Part shown: one piece after another, positions 9,901 to 17,102 of the stretch
Position numbering within the stretch: position 1 is the first letter of the stretch
Layout of the letters: each line of letters begins with the position of its first letter
NCBI GenBank assembly: GCA_965267535.1
Contig: OZ254082.1
Coordinates: forward strand, 4,588,001 to 4,652,000
DNA: 64,000 bases
Reading direction: 5' to 3'
DNA from: CAXBNB01 sp965267535
GTDB lineage: Bacteria > Bacteroidota > Bacteroidia > Cytophagales > Cyclobacteriaceae
Notes under the pieces: generated by a model
The model's database searches: none
What the model saw: only the letters and a program-made list of their open reading frames with translations
Told to the model about the DNA's origin: nothing
Position numbers and translations under genes: made by a program

Positions 9901-9943
9901 TATGAAATAAGATAAGAATAAGGCCAATGTAGAGTTTATTCAT
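6923..9943 (-). CDS. SusC/RagA family TonB-linked outer membrane transporter
   Basis: A 1006-residue TonB-dependent transporter of the SusC type. After a signal peptide ending near GQS there is a carboxypeptidase-like beta-sandwich (VTDATTLQGLPGVLVKIVG), then the plug domain with the RagA signature (VRVRGGSTLSNSNNPLYVVDGVP near residue 165 and EILKDASAAAIYGSRAANGVIIITTK), then a long beta-barrel ending in the aromatic AGVKLGF. It energises import through TonB and pairs with the SusD lipoprotein three bases downstream. Only 96 bases separate its start from recQ, so its promoter must lie in or near 9944-10039. Confidence 0.95.
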   Translation of the reverse strand: MNKLYIGLILILFHTPLLGQSIFFSGKVTDATTLQGLPGVLVKIVGREVSTLSQADGTYRIELQDGYENLTFSLPGYKPKTIFAGGKSGADVILQLKPKSPDQVKTGFGQQSKEELSGSISSINTDEVSPAPLVSLEQSSQGMATGLMVQNSSGKLGGAATVRVRGGSTLSNSNNPLYVVDGVPLASGSQSILNPDNIASIEILKDASAAAIYGSRAANGVIIITTKSGEEGGLKVDVDYQAGVSQSPRYLNLYTPQEYNEQLIEFLIRSEPKSLELEQYITKSSLEEWAKTKPQRITFPNGNEITTPPFLQQLTHNTDWQREVLRTGLSHKASVGVSGGQEVLRYYASVGYNTQEGILVGNAYDRLNASLSLDSRISEKLSANMSVNFIQAEEDRLLDEQDLGAPLQAMVLPPSDGYSAANNYGLNVRALEYNPLTEVNFSDNIGKNQSVIGSLGIRYDILDNLSFNLSGGADLSNQRNERRQGPETREGAGSGRSQLGINEYRNYTGNAYFTFSPNFGEDHKASLVAGVEYQEANITSSFRVARVNGIDQLENLAEGDPQLRNPYIPNSKNVFVSSFWRLNYAVYDRFHFQVSGRVDGSSKFAPDNRYGFFPAVSASWLLSKEPTVSHLHFMDLFKFKASYGIIGNTPLDDFLYRTNYYQLNYGDEEGLALTNFANRNLKWESTSQLDVGFEFSFINRISGSFDYYVKKTTDLLFPVPVSLTSGTSSVFKNLGSMENVGLEINLSTVNLEQGDFSWTTDFNISFNDNLVTDLKDNKLIVGPNAFLERQPAGVFYLRKYVGVDPESGQALYDNGDGGTTTNWEAAPRQIVGNPNPGYFGGLTNTVKYKNFDLSFLMQFVGDVDIYYATGEFLANSGILNLSQLATQINRWYNKGDQADYPVLDPTQEDTYPSSRWVQNGQYARLKNLTLTYSLPESTVSGWGLHYMKVYIGGQNLWTLTSYEGFDPDVNYTDPLNGAIGQNISRGIDNFTAPQPRIFMAGVKLGF

Positions 9944-10039
9944 ATTGAAGTTAGGTTTCGCAGCTTAAAAATAACTAATATCTCCATTCCTGATGGTTTT
10001 GGAGAAATTAAAATTCCCTTTTATTGGCTCTGCAAAAAC

Positions 10040-11956
10040 CTACCCGCTCATGCACCTGCGGACCTGCCCGTCAGTTGTCACTTCGACCTCTCCTCTATCT
10101 ATAAGCCCTCGAATCATTTCGGCAAATGCAAAACTATCTGCCACAGCAACTTCTCGCTGGAGCGCCTGTAGTGATTTCCACTCCTGGTCGATCGCATTTT
10201 TAAGCTTTTCAGTGACTTCAGATACTTCTTGGCCCTGATTTCTTTTTTTCTTTTCCTGTATACATCTATCACAAACCCCACAATTGAGATAGGTTTCTTC
10301 ATCGAAGTATTCCTGAAAAATACGGGTACGACAGTGCAAACGATCAGTGGCATAGGTTACCATTTTCAACAACTTTTCCTCTACCTGCTTTCGGCGGGCT
10401 TCATACTCCACTTTCGGTATTTTAATTTGGGTGGCATCCTGTCGAGGTGTAAGAAAAGTAAGCTGCGGTTTTTCTTTGGTCTTATCATAAACCAGAATAT
10501 CGTTTTTGTGCAAAAACTCAAGCGTCTTAACGACTTCCACTGCGGGTGCCTTGACCATTCTTGCCAGGTCGTTTTCGTTGATCTGTTTGAGCTCCGAATA
10601 CATCTCCCCTCCGTACAGGCGTAGCAGCGCTTTCAATATGGGTTCCATGCGGGCATTGGCGATACAGTAGCGGTACAGGTCTTCGTGACTTATGGAAAAC
10701 ATGGCCACACTGGGCTTGTAAAAACTCTCACTCAGCAAGATTAAGCCGTACTCTTCCAGTTTTTTTATGGCATAGAAAGCATCGAAAGGGTTTAGCTGAT
10801 AGCTTCTGGCAAAATCATCCACCTGAAAGTCGAAGTTTTGCCATTGACTACTCCCTACAGCCAGTTTGTAATAATTGGCCAGAGACTGATACACCCTCTT
10901 GATGAAGTCAATGGATGGAAAAGAACGCGAAAAGTTTTCTTTGATCTTGTGAATATCTGCCTGAGAATACAACAGTACGGCGTAGGCATTGCGCTCATCA
11001 CGGCCTGCCCTTCCTGCCTCCTGATAGTAGGCTTCCAGCGAGTCCGGCAAATCCAGGTGTATCACCACTCTGACATCCGGTTTGTCTATACCCATACCGA
11101 AAGCATTGGTAGCTACCATTACCCTCACCTGATTGCCTATCCACTGCTGCTGCTTGGCTGTACGTTCTTTTACCGTAAGACCTGCATGATAGTATGCCGC
11201 GCTTATTCCCCTTTGGTTGAGCAATGTGGTAATGCGCTGTGTTTCTTTTCGACTCCTTACATATACAATAGCCGTCCCTCCTACTTTTTGTAAAATGTCG
11301 AGCATTTTCTGCTCTTTGTTTTCCAGCTCAAAAACCGAATAGGAGAGGTTTTTTCGCGCAAAGCTTTTTTGAAAAACTGCCTGTTTTTCGAAAGCCAGTT
11401 TGTCGAGTATATCTTGCTTTACCTCTTTGGTGGCAGTAGCTGTAAGGGCTATCTTTCGGGTATGACCCAACAGCGGATACAATCCGGCTATATCCAGATA
11501 CGCCGGTCGAAAATCATATCCCCACTGCGAGATGCAATGTGCTTCATCTATAGCGAGCAGAGATACTTCCATTTGCTCTACTCTCGCCTGAAAGATGTCT
11601 GTTTTTAAACGCTCTGGCGAAACATAGAGAAATTTCACCTTACCGTATACACAATTGTCGAGTATGATATCGATTTCTCGCCTGGGCATACCTGAGTAAA
11701 TGGCACTCGCGCGAATTCCTCTTTTTTTCAGTTGCTCTACCTGATCTTTCATCAAGGCGATCAGGGGTGTGACTACCAAACAAAGCCCCGGAAGACACAA
11801 GGCCGGTACCTGAAAGCAAATGGATTTGCCTCCTCCGGTAGGCAAAAGTGCCAGCGTGTCTTTTCCCTCCAAAACCGCATCAATTATCTCTTGCTGCAAC
11901 GGTCTGAAAGAATCATAGCCCCAGTATTGTTTTAAAACCGACTTGGTTTGATCCAT
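10040..11956 (-). CDS. recQ: RecQ family ATP-dependent DNA helicase (short form without HRDC)
   Basis: A 638-residue 3'-5' DNA helicase. Walker A (LPTGGGKSICFQVP near residue 38), DEAH box (LLAIDEAHCISQWGYDFRP near residue 135) and the later superfamily 2 motifs (NAFGMGIDKPDVR, YYQEAGRAGRD) are all intact. The RecQ zinc-binding region with four cysteines is seen near residue 545-565 (LHCRTRIF, CGVCDRC). About 70 residues follow, too short for an HRDC domain. It acts on recombination intermediates and stalled forks. Bacteroidota commonly carry a longer RecQ too, so this may be a second paralogue. It reads toward susC with a separate function. Confidence 0.93.
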   Translation of the reverse strand: MDQTKSVLKQYWGYDSFRPLQQEIIDAVLEGKDTLALLPTGGGKSICFQVPALCLPGLCLVVTPLIALMKDQVEQLKKRGIRASAIYSGMPRREIDIILDNCVYGKVKFLYVSPERLKTDIFQARVEQMEVSLLAIDEAHCISQWGYDFRPAYLDIAGLYPLLGHTRKIALTATATKEVKQDILDKLAFEKQAVFQKSFARKNLSYSVFELENKEQKMLDILQKVGGTAIVYVRSRKETQRITTLLNQRGISAAYYHAGLTVKERTAKQQQWIGNQVRVMVATNAFGMGIDKPDVRVVIHLDLPDSLEAYYQEAGRAGRDERNAYAVLLYSQADIHKIKENFSRSFPSIDFIKRVYQSLANYYKLAVGSSQWQNFDFQVDDFARSYQLNPFDAFYAIKKLEEYGLILLSESFYKPSVAMFSISHEDLYRYCIANARMEPILKALLRLYGGEMYSELKQINENDLARMVKAPAVEVVKTLEFLHKNDILVYDKTKEKPQLTFLTPRQDATQIKIPKVEYEARRKQVEEKLLKMVTYATDRLHCRTRIFQEYFDEETYLNCGVCDRCIQEKKKRNQGQEVSEVTEKLKNAIDQEWKSLQALQREVAVADSFAFAEMIRGLIDRGEVEVTTDGQVRRCMSG

Positions 11957-12226
11957 TTCAAAATCTTACTTTTTGTTACTTTCGTACATAACGGCTTTAT
12001 TGTACTTTCCGGATTTGTGATTGTACAAAAAGTAAATTTCATCAAACCGATTGTATTTTCAATTGTATTACGGCATCAATAATGAGGTCATACAAAGAAA
12101 TGAGCCCCTTTGTGCATTCTGGTCTACACAAAAAAGGGCATAGTCTTCCTGTATTGAGGTTTTTCCTCAATCAGCAGGTACTACATCTGGAGTACTTATA
12201 ATGGCAACACGTAACTTTTAAGGTTT
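11957..12226. other. Intergenic region with ATTGTA repeats and hairpins
   Basis: This 270-base gap upstream of recQ shows four ATTGTA copies (near 11999, 12021, 12050 and 12063), then two foldable segments. One pairs GCCCCTTTGTG (from about 12102) with CACAAAAAAGGGC (to about 12140). The other pairs ATTGAGG (12153-12159) with CCTCAAT (12165-12171) around a TTTTT loop and extends outward with CCTG/CAGG. It may carry the recQ promoter and perhaps a small RNA. Confidence 0.35.
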
Positions 12227-12385
12227 TTAGTTTGACGATTTTTTCGCCTGTCTATTCAACCTTTTTCTTTCATTGAGCATGGATTTGTAATAATCCTTTA
12301 CGGCTTTTTCTGCTTTGGTTCCCTTAGCAGGCTCCAGCTCCGTCACATCCTTATGCTCATTTTCAAAATATCTAAATATTGACAT
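12227..12385 (-). CDS. Small basic/charged protein of unknown function
   Basis: I read this as a 52-residue protein starting at the ATG at 12383-12385 (MSIFRYFENEHKDVTE...). A longer reading from 12460 would add 25 hydrophobic residues that look unlike coding sequence. The protein is highly charged, with a probable helix in the second half (EKAVKDYYKSMLNERKRLNRQ) and no Cys. I do not recognise a family. It reads toward recQ and is divergent from the HTH gene at 12578. It is predicted to be soluble and cytoplasmic. Confidence 0.45.
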   Translation of the reverse strand: MSIFRYFENEHKDVTELEPAKGTKAEKAVKDYYKSMLNERKRLNRQAKKSSN

Positions 12386-12577
12386 GACACTTGAAATAAA
12401 AAATTTATAACTATCAATAGCCGGATATAGCATTTGATGTACAAACATACATCGTATCATCTTGAGTTACAATAATAACTAATTGTAAATATTTTGTGCA
12501 ATAAAGCATAAATAATTTTTTTGATGTGCTTAAGTGCATAATAAAATAATACTTGTTTTGATCACATTTGCCCTGAT

Positions 12578-13030
12578 ATGCACCACGGGAATGTTTTAAA
12601 GGGTATTATTGCACAATCTGGTGTTCACATCAAGACACTGGCAGCCAGAATAAATAAAAGCAGAAACACCATAACCAATTGGTGTGCGTTGGAAAAAATT
12701 CCAAACGAAAATCTGATTTTGATCGGAAAATCCCTTCGTCTGGACATGAGGGAGTACTTTCCACACCTGCGCGTAGATCCCGACGCAGAAGAGCTTTCTT
12801 ACTTCAACGAAGATCCTGTTGAGTATTTTAAGGAGATAAACAAAATCAAAGAAGAGATAACCGAAAAGATAAGCGACAAGTCTCAGGCTATAGCTGACAA
12901 AGATTTTGAAATAAAAATGCTAAAAGAGAAAATAGCAGACCTTAAAGAAATCATAGTGCTCAAAGACGATGTTATCCAATCTTTAAAAGACAAAATAGTA
13001 ACACTGGAGGAAAAGCTTCAAAGCCGCTAG
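12578..13030 (+). CDS. HTH-domain protein with C-terminal coiled coil
   Basis: A 150-residue protein. Residues about 5-60 form a helix-turn-helix of the Xre/Cro type (VHIKTLAARINKSRNTITNW is the recognition unit). Residues about 85-150 are a continuous, strongly heptad-like coiled coil rich in Lys, Glu, Ile and Leu. Such proteins bind DNA as oligomers; the coil probably sets the multimer. The regulated genes are not evident. Upstream (12461-12577) is very AT-rich. Its stop TAG shares four bases (CTAG) with the stop of the convergent mscS gene. The HTH call is good, role unknown. Confidence 0.7.
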   Translation: MHHGNVLKGIIAQSGVHIKTLAARINKSRNTITNWCALEKIPNENLILIGKSLRLDMREYFPHLRVDPDAEELSYFNEDPVEYFKEINKIKEEITEKISDKSQAIADKDFEIKMLKEKIADLKEIIVLKDDVIQSLKDKIVTLEEKLQSR

Positions 13031-13935
13031 CTGTCTTCTTTGTCCGGTGAGGGCGATCCCATGTGGGTTATTTCCAGTGTACTGGTAGCAATCATTATGA
13101 TCGAATCGTATTTTGCTATCTCATCCAGCAGGCGACTAAATATCAGGTCTTTTGTGGTTCTTCGTTTTTTATAGTCTACTACATAGCGTAGCGTAAACGT
13201 AATCCAGTTTTCGTCGAATTTGAGTGTAACCATAGGTTCTACCTGCGCATTTTCTACCCTGTACTTATTGGTGAGGTTATTCCATTGAGCTGCACTTTTC
13301 GAAGCATAATCTCCACACACCTCACGCAGCACCTCGTTAAAAACTTTACGCGCCAGCTTGTAGTCGCTTTCTGTACGTACGGGCACAGTGATTTCGTCCC
13401 ACAAAAAGGGAAACTCTGCAGAGTAGTTGTGTATTTTTTCTTTAAACACATAACTATTGGCCAGAGAAATCAACCGACCATTGTAGAGGTCTCCGTCTAC
13501 CCAGTCTCCTATCTCCATAATGGTAGTACTCATAACCCCAATATCTACTACATCGCCCTTCACGTCACCTATTTTTACCCGCTGGCCCACACTCACCGTG
13601 CCGGCTATCAATATATTTACCCATCCTGCCAAACTCACAATCAGCTCCTGCAACGCAAAGGCTATACCTGCTCCGGCTACCCCAAGCGCCACACCTATAT
13701 TGCCCAGTTTGTCGCTGTATGTAAACAGTATGACACCTACCACAAGGAAGTAGCCTACCATGTTGAGCGCTTTTCGAGCACGGTACTTACTGTCTACATC
13801 TTTTATTTTTTGGTTGAGTTGCTTTTTTATCAACGAAACCAGCACCACCACTACCAATAGCGCGACTCCCAGCACGATCAACTTTTCTACATAGGGTTGG
13901 CTAAGCCAGTCCTTTATAAAGTCTTTACTTTCCAT
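13027..13935 (-). CDS. MscS-family mechanosensitive channel (small)
   Basis: A 302-residue inner-membrane channel. Three hydrophobic segments occupy residues about 15-130, the last being the glycine/alanine-rich pore helix (GVALGVAGAGIAFALQELIVSLAGW) followed by the beta domain (VGQRVKIGDVKGDVVDIGVMSTTI). A soluble C-terminal domain follows. It should open on membrane tension and release solutes at osmotic downshock. The gene overlaps the upstream, larger mscS gene by 11 bases, so the two are one transcription unit and may form related or mixed channels. Confidence 0.88.
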   Translation of the reverse strand: MESKDFIKDWLSQPYVEKLIVLGVALLVVVVLVSLIKKQLNQKIKDVDSKYRARKALNMVGYFLVVGVILFTYSDKLGNIGVALGVAGAGIAFALQELIVSLAGWVNILIAGTVSVGQRVKIGDVKGDVVDIGVMSTTIMEIGDWVDGDLYNGRLISLANSYVFKEKIHNYSAEFPFLWDEITVPVRTESDYKLARKVFNEVLREVCGDYASKSAAQWNNLTNKYRVENAQVEPMVTLKFDENWITFTLRYVVDYKKRRTTKDLIFSRLLDEIAKYDSIIMIATSTLEITHMGSPSPDKEDS

Positions 13936-15805
13936 CTTTATTTACTTTTACCTGAAACGATGGCGCTGTATAATTGGGAGGAAGGTAGTCCGGCGGCAAA
14001 GTTATCGTATTGCCATCTCTGGCAGCACGGTAATGTGGCGATAGTATTTCTACTCCGGCTTCATTGAAACCGTCGAGGATGTGGCCAAACAACTGGGAAT
14101 AAATACCCGCTGACATACCGGCTTTTTCTGTGTACACATTTATCTGATAGCTCACATAAAAATCATCGAGGCTGGTCTGCAGCACAAAAGGTCTAGGTTC
14201 TTTTTTAGTGTTGTCAGTTTTGAGCGCTGCAGCTATTAGCAGCTCATGTACCTGACGCCAGGGCACGTCATAGCCTATGGTAACGCTGGCATGCAAAATA
14301 AGCCCACGATCTTCGGCACTGGAGCTGTAATTGACCGTGCTACCATTGAGTATGGCCGAATTAGGAATTGTTACATCTTCGTTTTTAGTGGTTCGGATAC
14401 GAGTCACCAGCATCGACTTTTCGATTACATCGCCTGTAGTATCTCCTACTTTCACCCTGTCGCCTATCTTAAAAGGACGCATATAAGTAATAACCAATCC
14501 CGCAATGATGTTGCTAATAGCAGATGACGATCCTAGTGAAAATAATACACCCAGAAACACGCTTACCCCTTGGAAGATAGGAGAGTCACTACCAGGCAGG
14601 TAAGGAAAAATTACAATAAAGGAAAATGCATATACTATAATTCGTACAATGTGAAAAGTTGGTTCTGCCCAATCAGGGTAAAAGCCAGGAAGCTGTAGTT
14701 TTCCACTTTTAATTTCATCAGAAACAAATTTCAAAAACTGCACAAAATAGCTTGTGACTATCATGATCACCACGATGGTAAACAGCTCGGGGATATAACC
14801 AACCAACCCTTTGCCAAACATCTTGAGTGGCCCCAGTACATAGCCGATAAGTGTAGAGGCTATGCCCTTAGTGGCCGGAAAAATGCTGAATACAATTGGC
14901 AGTACAAGATACACCACCACCACTATAGCGAACCATTTCACTACATTGAGCAGCCACTTGATGAGTTGTTCTTCTCTATCGCGCGATAGGAACTCGTAAT
15001 TTTTAAATTTTATACCGCCTATATACTTCCTGCCTCTGCGTAGTATGAGAATATTGAGCCAGGTAAAGCCCCTGTTCATATACTGAATACAAAGCGAAAA
15101 TACGATGAGCACTAGTATGAGCAGTCCGACCCGTTTGAGGGTTTGGATCAGTCCGGTCCTTTCCTGATAATCTGCAACGCTTTTTCTGATGGCCTCCGCA
15201 TACTCTTCGGCTACTTCCTGCCGGCTTTTGTCAAGCCAAAAAGCATCCCGGTTCACTATGCTCAAAATGATAAGATCGTCGTGCATGATATCATGACTCT
15301 CTTCACTGGCATATACTTTTAGCTTTTGAGGGTCGAAAATATTTTCATCAACAATAATTTCCAGTTTTTGGATAATGCTCTGCACCCTGTCGCTTGGACT
15401 AAAAGGGCCCAATTTTGAGTAGATATAAAAAATGGTATCACCCTGAAATACAGCCGGCACGCCTACTGTATGCTCACGCATAGAATCTACCTGCTGCTTT
15501 ACTTTCTGATCGCGCAGTTCCTGATATTTTTTAATAGAATCTAGGCGAGCCTGCAAGCGCTGCTTGCCTTTGATATCTCGGGCACGCAGCTCGTTGATTT
15601 GCTGCTGCAAGTGTACTTGCTCTAAACTATCGGCTTTTCTGAGGGAGTCAGCCTTCTTTAATAAGGCCTTGGTTTGTTCTTGCTTCAACACCAGAATACT
15701 ATCCTGGCGTTCTACTTGTAACGAGTCGGTTTGTGCATGAACCTGGCATGCTACCACTACCAGCCACAGCAGTATAGCGAGCTGGCAAAATGCGGTTCTT
15801 TTCAT
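13925..15805 (-). CDS. Large MscS-family mechanosensitive channel with periplasmic coiled coil
   Basis: A 626-residue membrane protein. It opens with a signal peptide (cleavage after VHAQ), then a Lys/Gln/Leu-rich coiled coil at about residues 30-115 and a periplasmic domain to about residue 210. Five or more membrane segments follow. The MscS core is in the second half: the pore helix (FLGVLFSLGSSSAISNIIAGLVITY) and beta domain (RPFKIGDRVKVGDTTGDVIEKSMLVTRIRT). It resembles MscK/YnaI-like larger channels. It is first in an operon with the smaller mscS. Osmoprotection is inferred from the family. Confidence 0.88.
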   Translation of the reverse strand: MKRTAFCQLAILLWLVVVACQVHAQTDSLQVERQDSILVLKQEQTKALLKKADSLRKADSLEQVHLQQQINELRARDIKGKQRLQARLDSIKKYQELRDQKVKQQVDSMREHTVGVPAVFQGDTIFYIYSKLGPFSPSDRVQSIIQKLEIIVDENIFDPQKLKVYASEESHDIMHDDLIILSIVNRDAFWLDKSRQEVAEEYAEAIRKSVADYQERTGLIQTLKRVGLLILVLIVFSLCIQYMNRGFTWLNILILRRGRKYIGGIKFKNYEFLSRDREEQLIKWLLNVVKWFAIVVVVYLVLPIVFSIFPATKGIASTLIGYVLGPLKMFGKGLVGYIPELFTIVVIMIVTSYFVQFLKFVSDEIKSGKLQLPGFYPDWAEPTFHIVRIIVYAFSFIVIFPYLPGSDSPIFQGVSVFLGVLFSLGSSSAISNIIAGLVITYMRPFKIGDRVKVGDTTGDVIEKSMLVTRIRTTKNEDVTIPNSAILNGSTVNYSSSAEDRGLILHASVTIGYDVPWRQVHELLIAAALKTDNTKKEPRPFVLQTSLDDFYVSYQINVYTEKAGMSAGIYSQLFGHILDGFNEAGVEILSPHYRAARDGNTITLPPDYLPPNYTAPSFQVKVNKDGK

Positions 15806-15871
15806 GATATTATTGTCTGAAGCCTGATTACGTAAGCTACAGAAATAAGTGGGGTTTTTCAGAAAAAAAAA

Positions 15872-16393
15872 TTAAAAAACTTGCTGGATTTCTCCTTTGA
15901 GAGCCTGTAAGGCATAATCTACCGCTTGCTTTTCCCGGGTCATCGTTACTTCAAATATTTTTTTCGCTAGCTCTATGCTTTTTGCTTCAGGATCCACTGC
16001 ACCACCGGCTTCATTTATTATCATCACGATTTCTTCCATGGCATTTTTTACCAGCTCCCAGGTTTCTTCCGACATATACACCTGCTGCGACAAGTTGTGA
16101 TTGTACTCTTCGCGAATGGCGTGCAACAACAATTGCTGCAACTGCCCGGCTTTGTACTCATCGTCATTTACCCGCATTATCAGATTATTGGGAGAAATGC
16201 GTTCCAAAAAGAGGCAAACCCTTTCAAAAGCCTGTAAGCGTATCGGTAGTACTGTTTCGGAATTTTTCATTTTCAACTCCAGCAACCGCTTCTCCAGATC
16301 CTTGGTCAAAAACATTCTCACGGTCAGAAATACGGCATACAGTACTGCGCCTGCCGGCAATATTATCTTTCCAAATTCCACTAGTGCATCCAT
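15872..16393 (-). CDS. Conserved membrane-anchored protein of unknown function
   Basis: A 173-residue protein with one N-terminal membrane helix (residues about 8-30), a linker rich in Lys and Glu, and an all-helical soluble domain containing IRLQAFERVCLFLERISPNNL. I recognise it as a conserved Bacteroidota protein of the DUF7935 type with no assigned function. It lies 66 bases upstream of the mscS operon in the same direction and may be co-transcribed with it. Topology suggests the soluble part faces the cytoplasm. Confidence 0.7.
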   Translation of the reverse strand: MDALVEFGKIILPAGAVLYAVFLTVRMFLTKDLEKRLLELKMKNSETVLPIRLQAFERVCLFLERISPNNLIMRVNDDEYKAGQLQQLLLHAIREEYNHNLSQQVYMSEETWELVKNAMEEIVMIINEAGGAVDPEAKSIELAKKIFEVTMTREKQAVDYALQALKGEIQQVF

Positions 16394-16484
16394 GGGGTTA
16401 CTCGCTTTTCTGTATCTAAAATGATTATTGGGGCACAGTCGTCTAAATGTTTGTTCACGACTTTATGCGAGAGCCAAAAATAAC

Positions 16485-16492
16485 TAATTTTG
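16485..16492 (+). promoter_or_regulatory. Bacteroidota -7 box (TAATTTTG) for the IscA-like gene
   Basis: The octamer matches TAnnTTTG and lies 23 bases before the ATG at 16516, a usual distance for a short leader. No clear -33 element is seen at standard spacing. Confidence 0.4.
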
Positions 16493-16515
16493 GCATTCAA
16501 ACGCGATAAGTCACC

Positions 16516-16809
16516 ATGAATATAGAACCCGTATCACTCTCCGAAAAAGCGGTTGCTGAAGTAAAAAATATCATGAGCAATAAAGGCATACCTGCCGACT
16601 ATGCGCTAAGGGTAGGCATAAAAGGAGGTGGATGTGGAGCCATGGGGTTTATGCTGGGTTTTGACAAAAAGAAAGAAGAAGACGTTTCATACACTAAAGA
16701 GGGTATACCCGTGCTGGTAGACAAACGACACGTCATGTATCTGATGGGTGTAGAAGTAGACTTTTATGAAGGTAGTGACGAGCGTGGCTTTGTCTTTAAC
16801 AAGCCCTAA
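16516..16809 (+). CDS. IscA/HesB-type iron-sulfur assembly protein lacking the C-terminal CxC
   Basis: A 97-residue A-type carrier homologue. The fold is recognisable (LRVGIKGGGCGAMGFMLGF near residue 35, then VDFYEGSDERGFVFNKP at the end). A-type carriers normally use three cysteines: one in the GCSG-like loop and a C-terminal CxC. Here only the first Cys is present and the chain stops at FNKP, before where the CxC would be. There is no nearby frameshift remnant in the following bases that I can see, so this looks like a genuine short variant. It may bind iron differently or act as a structural partner. Confidence 0.82.
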   Translation: MNIEPVSLSEKAVAEVKNIMSNKGIPADYALRVGIKGGGCGAMGFMLGFDKKKEEDVSYTKEGIPVLVDKRHVMYLMGVEVDFYEGSDERGFVFNKP

Positions 16810-17102
16810 CCCACCCTTCCAACACATTCACTCCTGCTAATCCAACACAAGTTGACTCTTTTTTAGTACCGAAATCCCTTTTCGGTCAGCTCTATTCGTC
16901 CCGAGCAGAAGCACATCCGTCGAAATTCCCTGCCCAATCGTCCATTTCCTTCGATCAAACACAATACTCCTGCTCTTGTTGGGTTATACTTGCAATCGAA
17001 TTCATTAAATAATGATATTTATTATTTAAAAAATAATATTACGTAATATTTTCAGTTAATCTAGTCAAACTTAAAATTGAAATAATTCAAAATAAAAAGA
17101 TC

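Noticed and set aside
16868..16886. Small hairpin (ACCGAAA/TTTCGGT) after the IscA-like gene
   Set aside because: Seven-base stem without a T-run; too weak to call a terminator.
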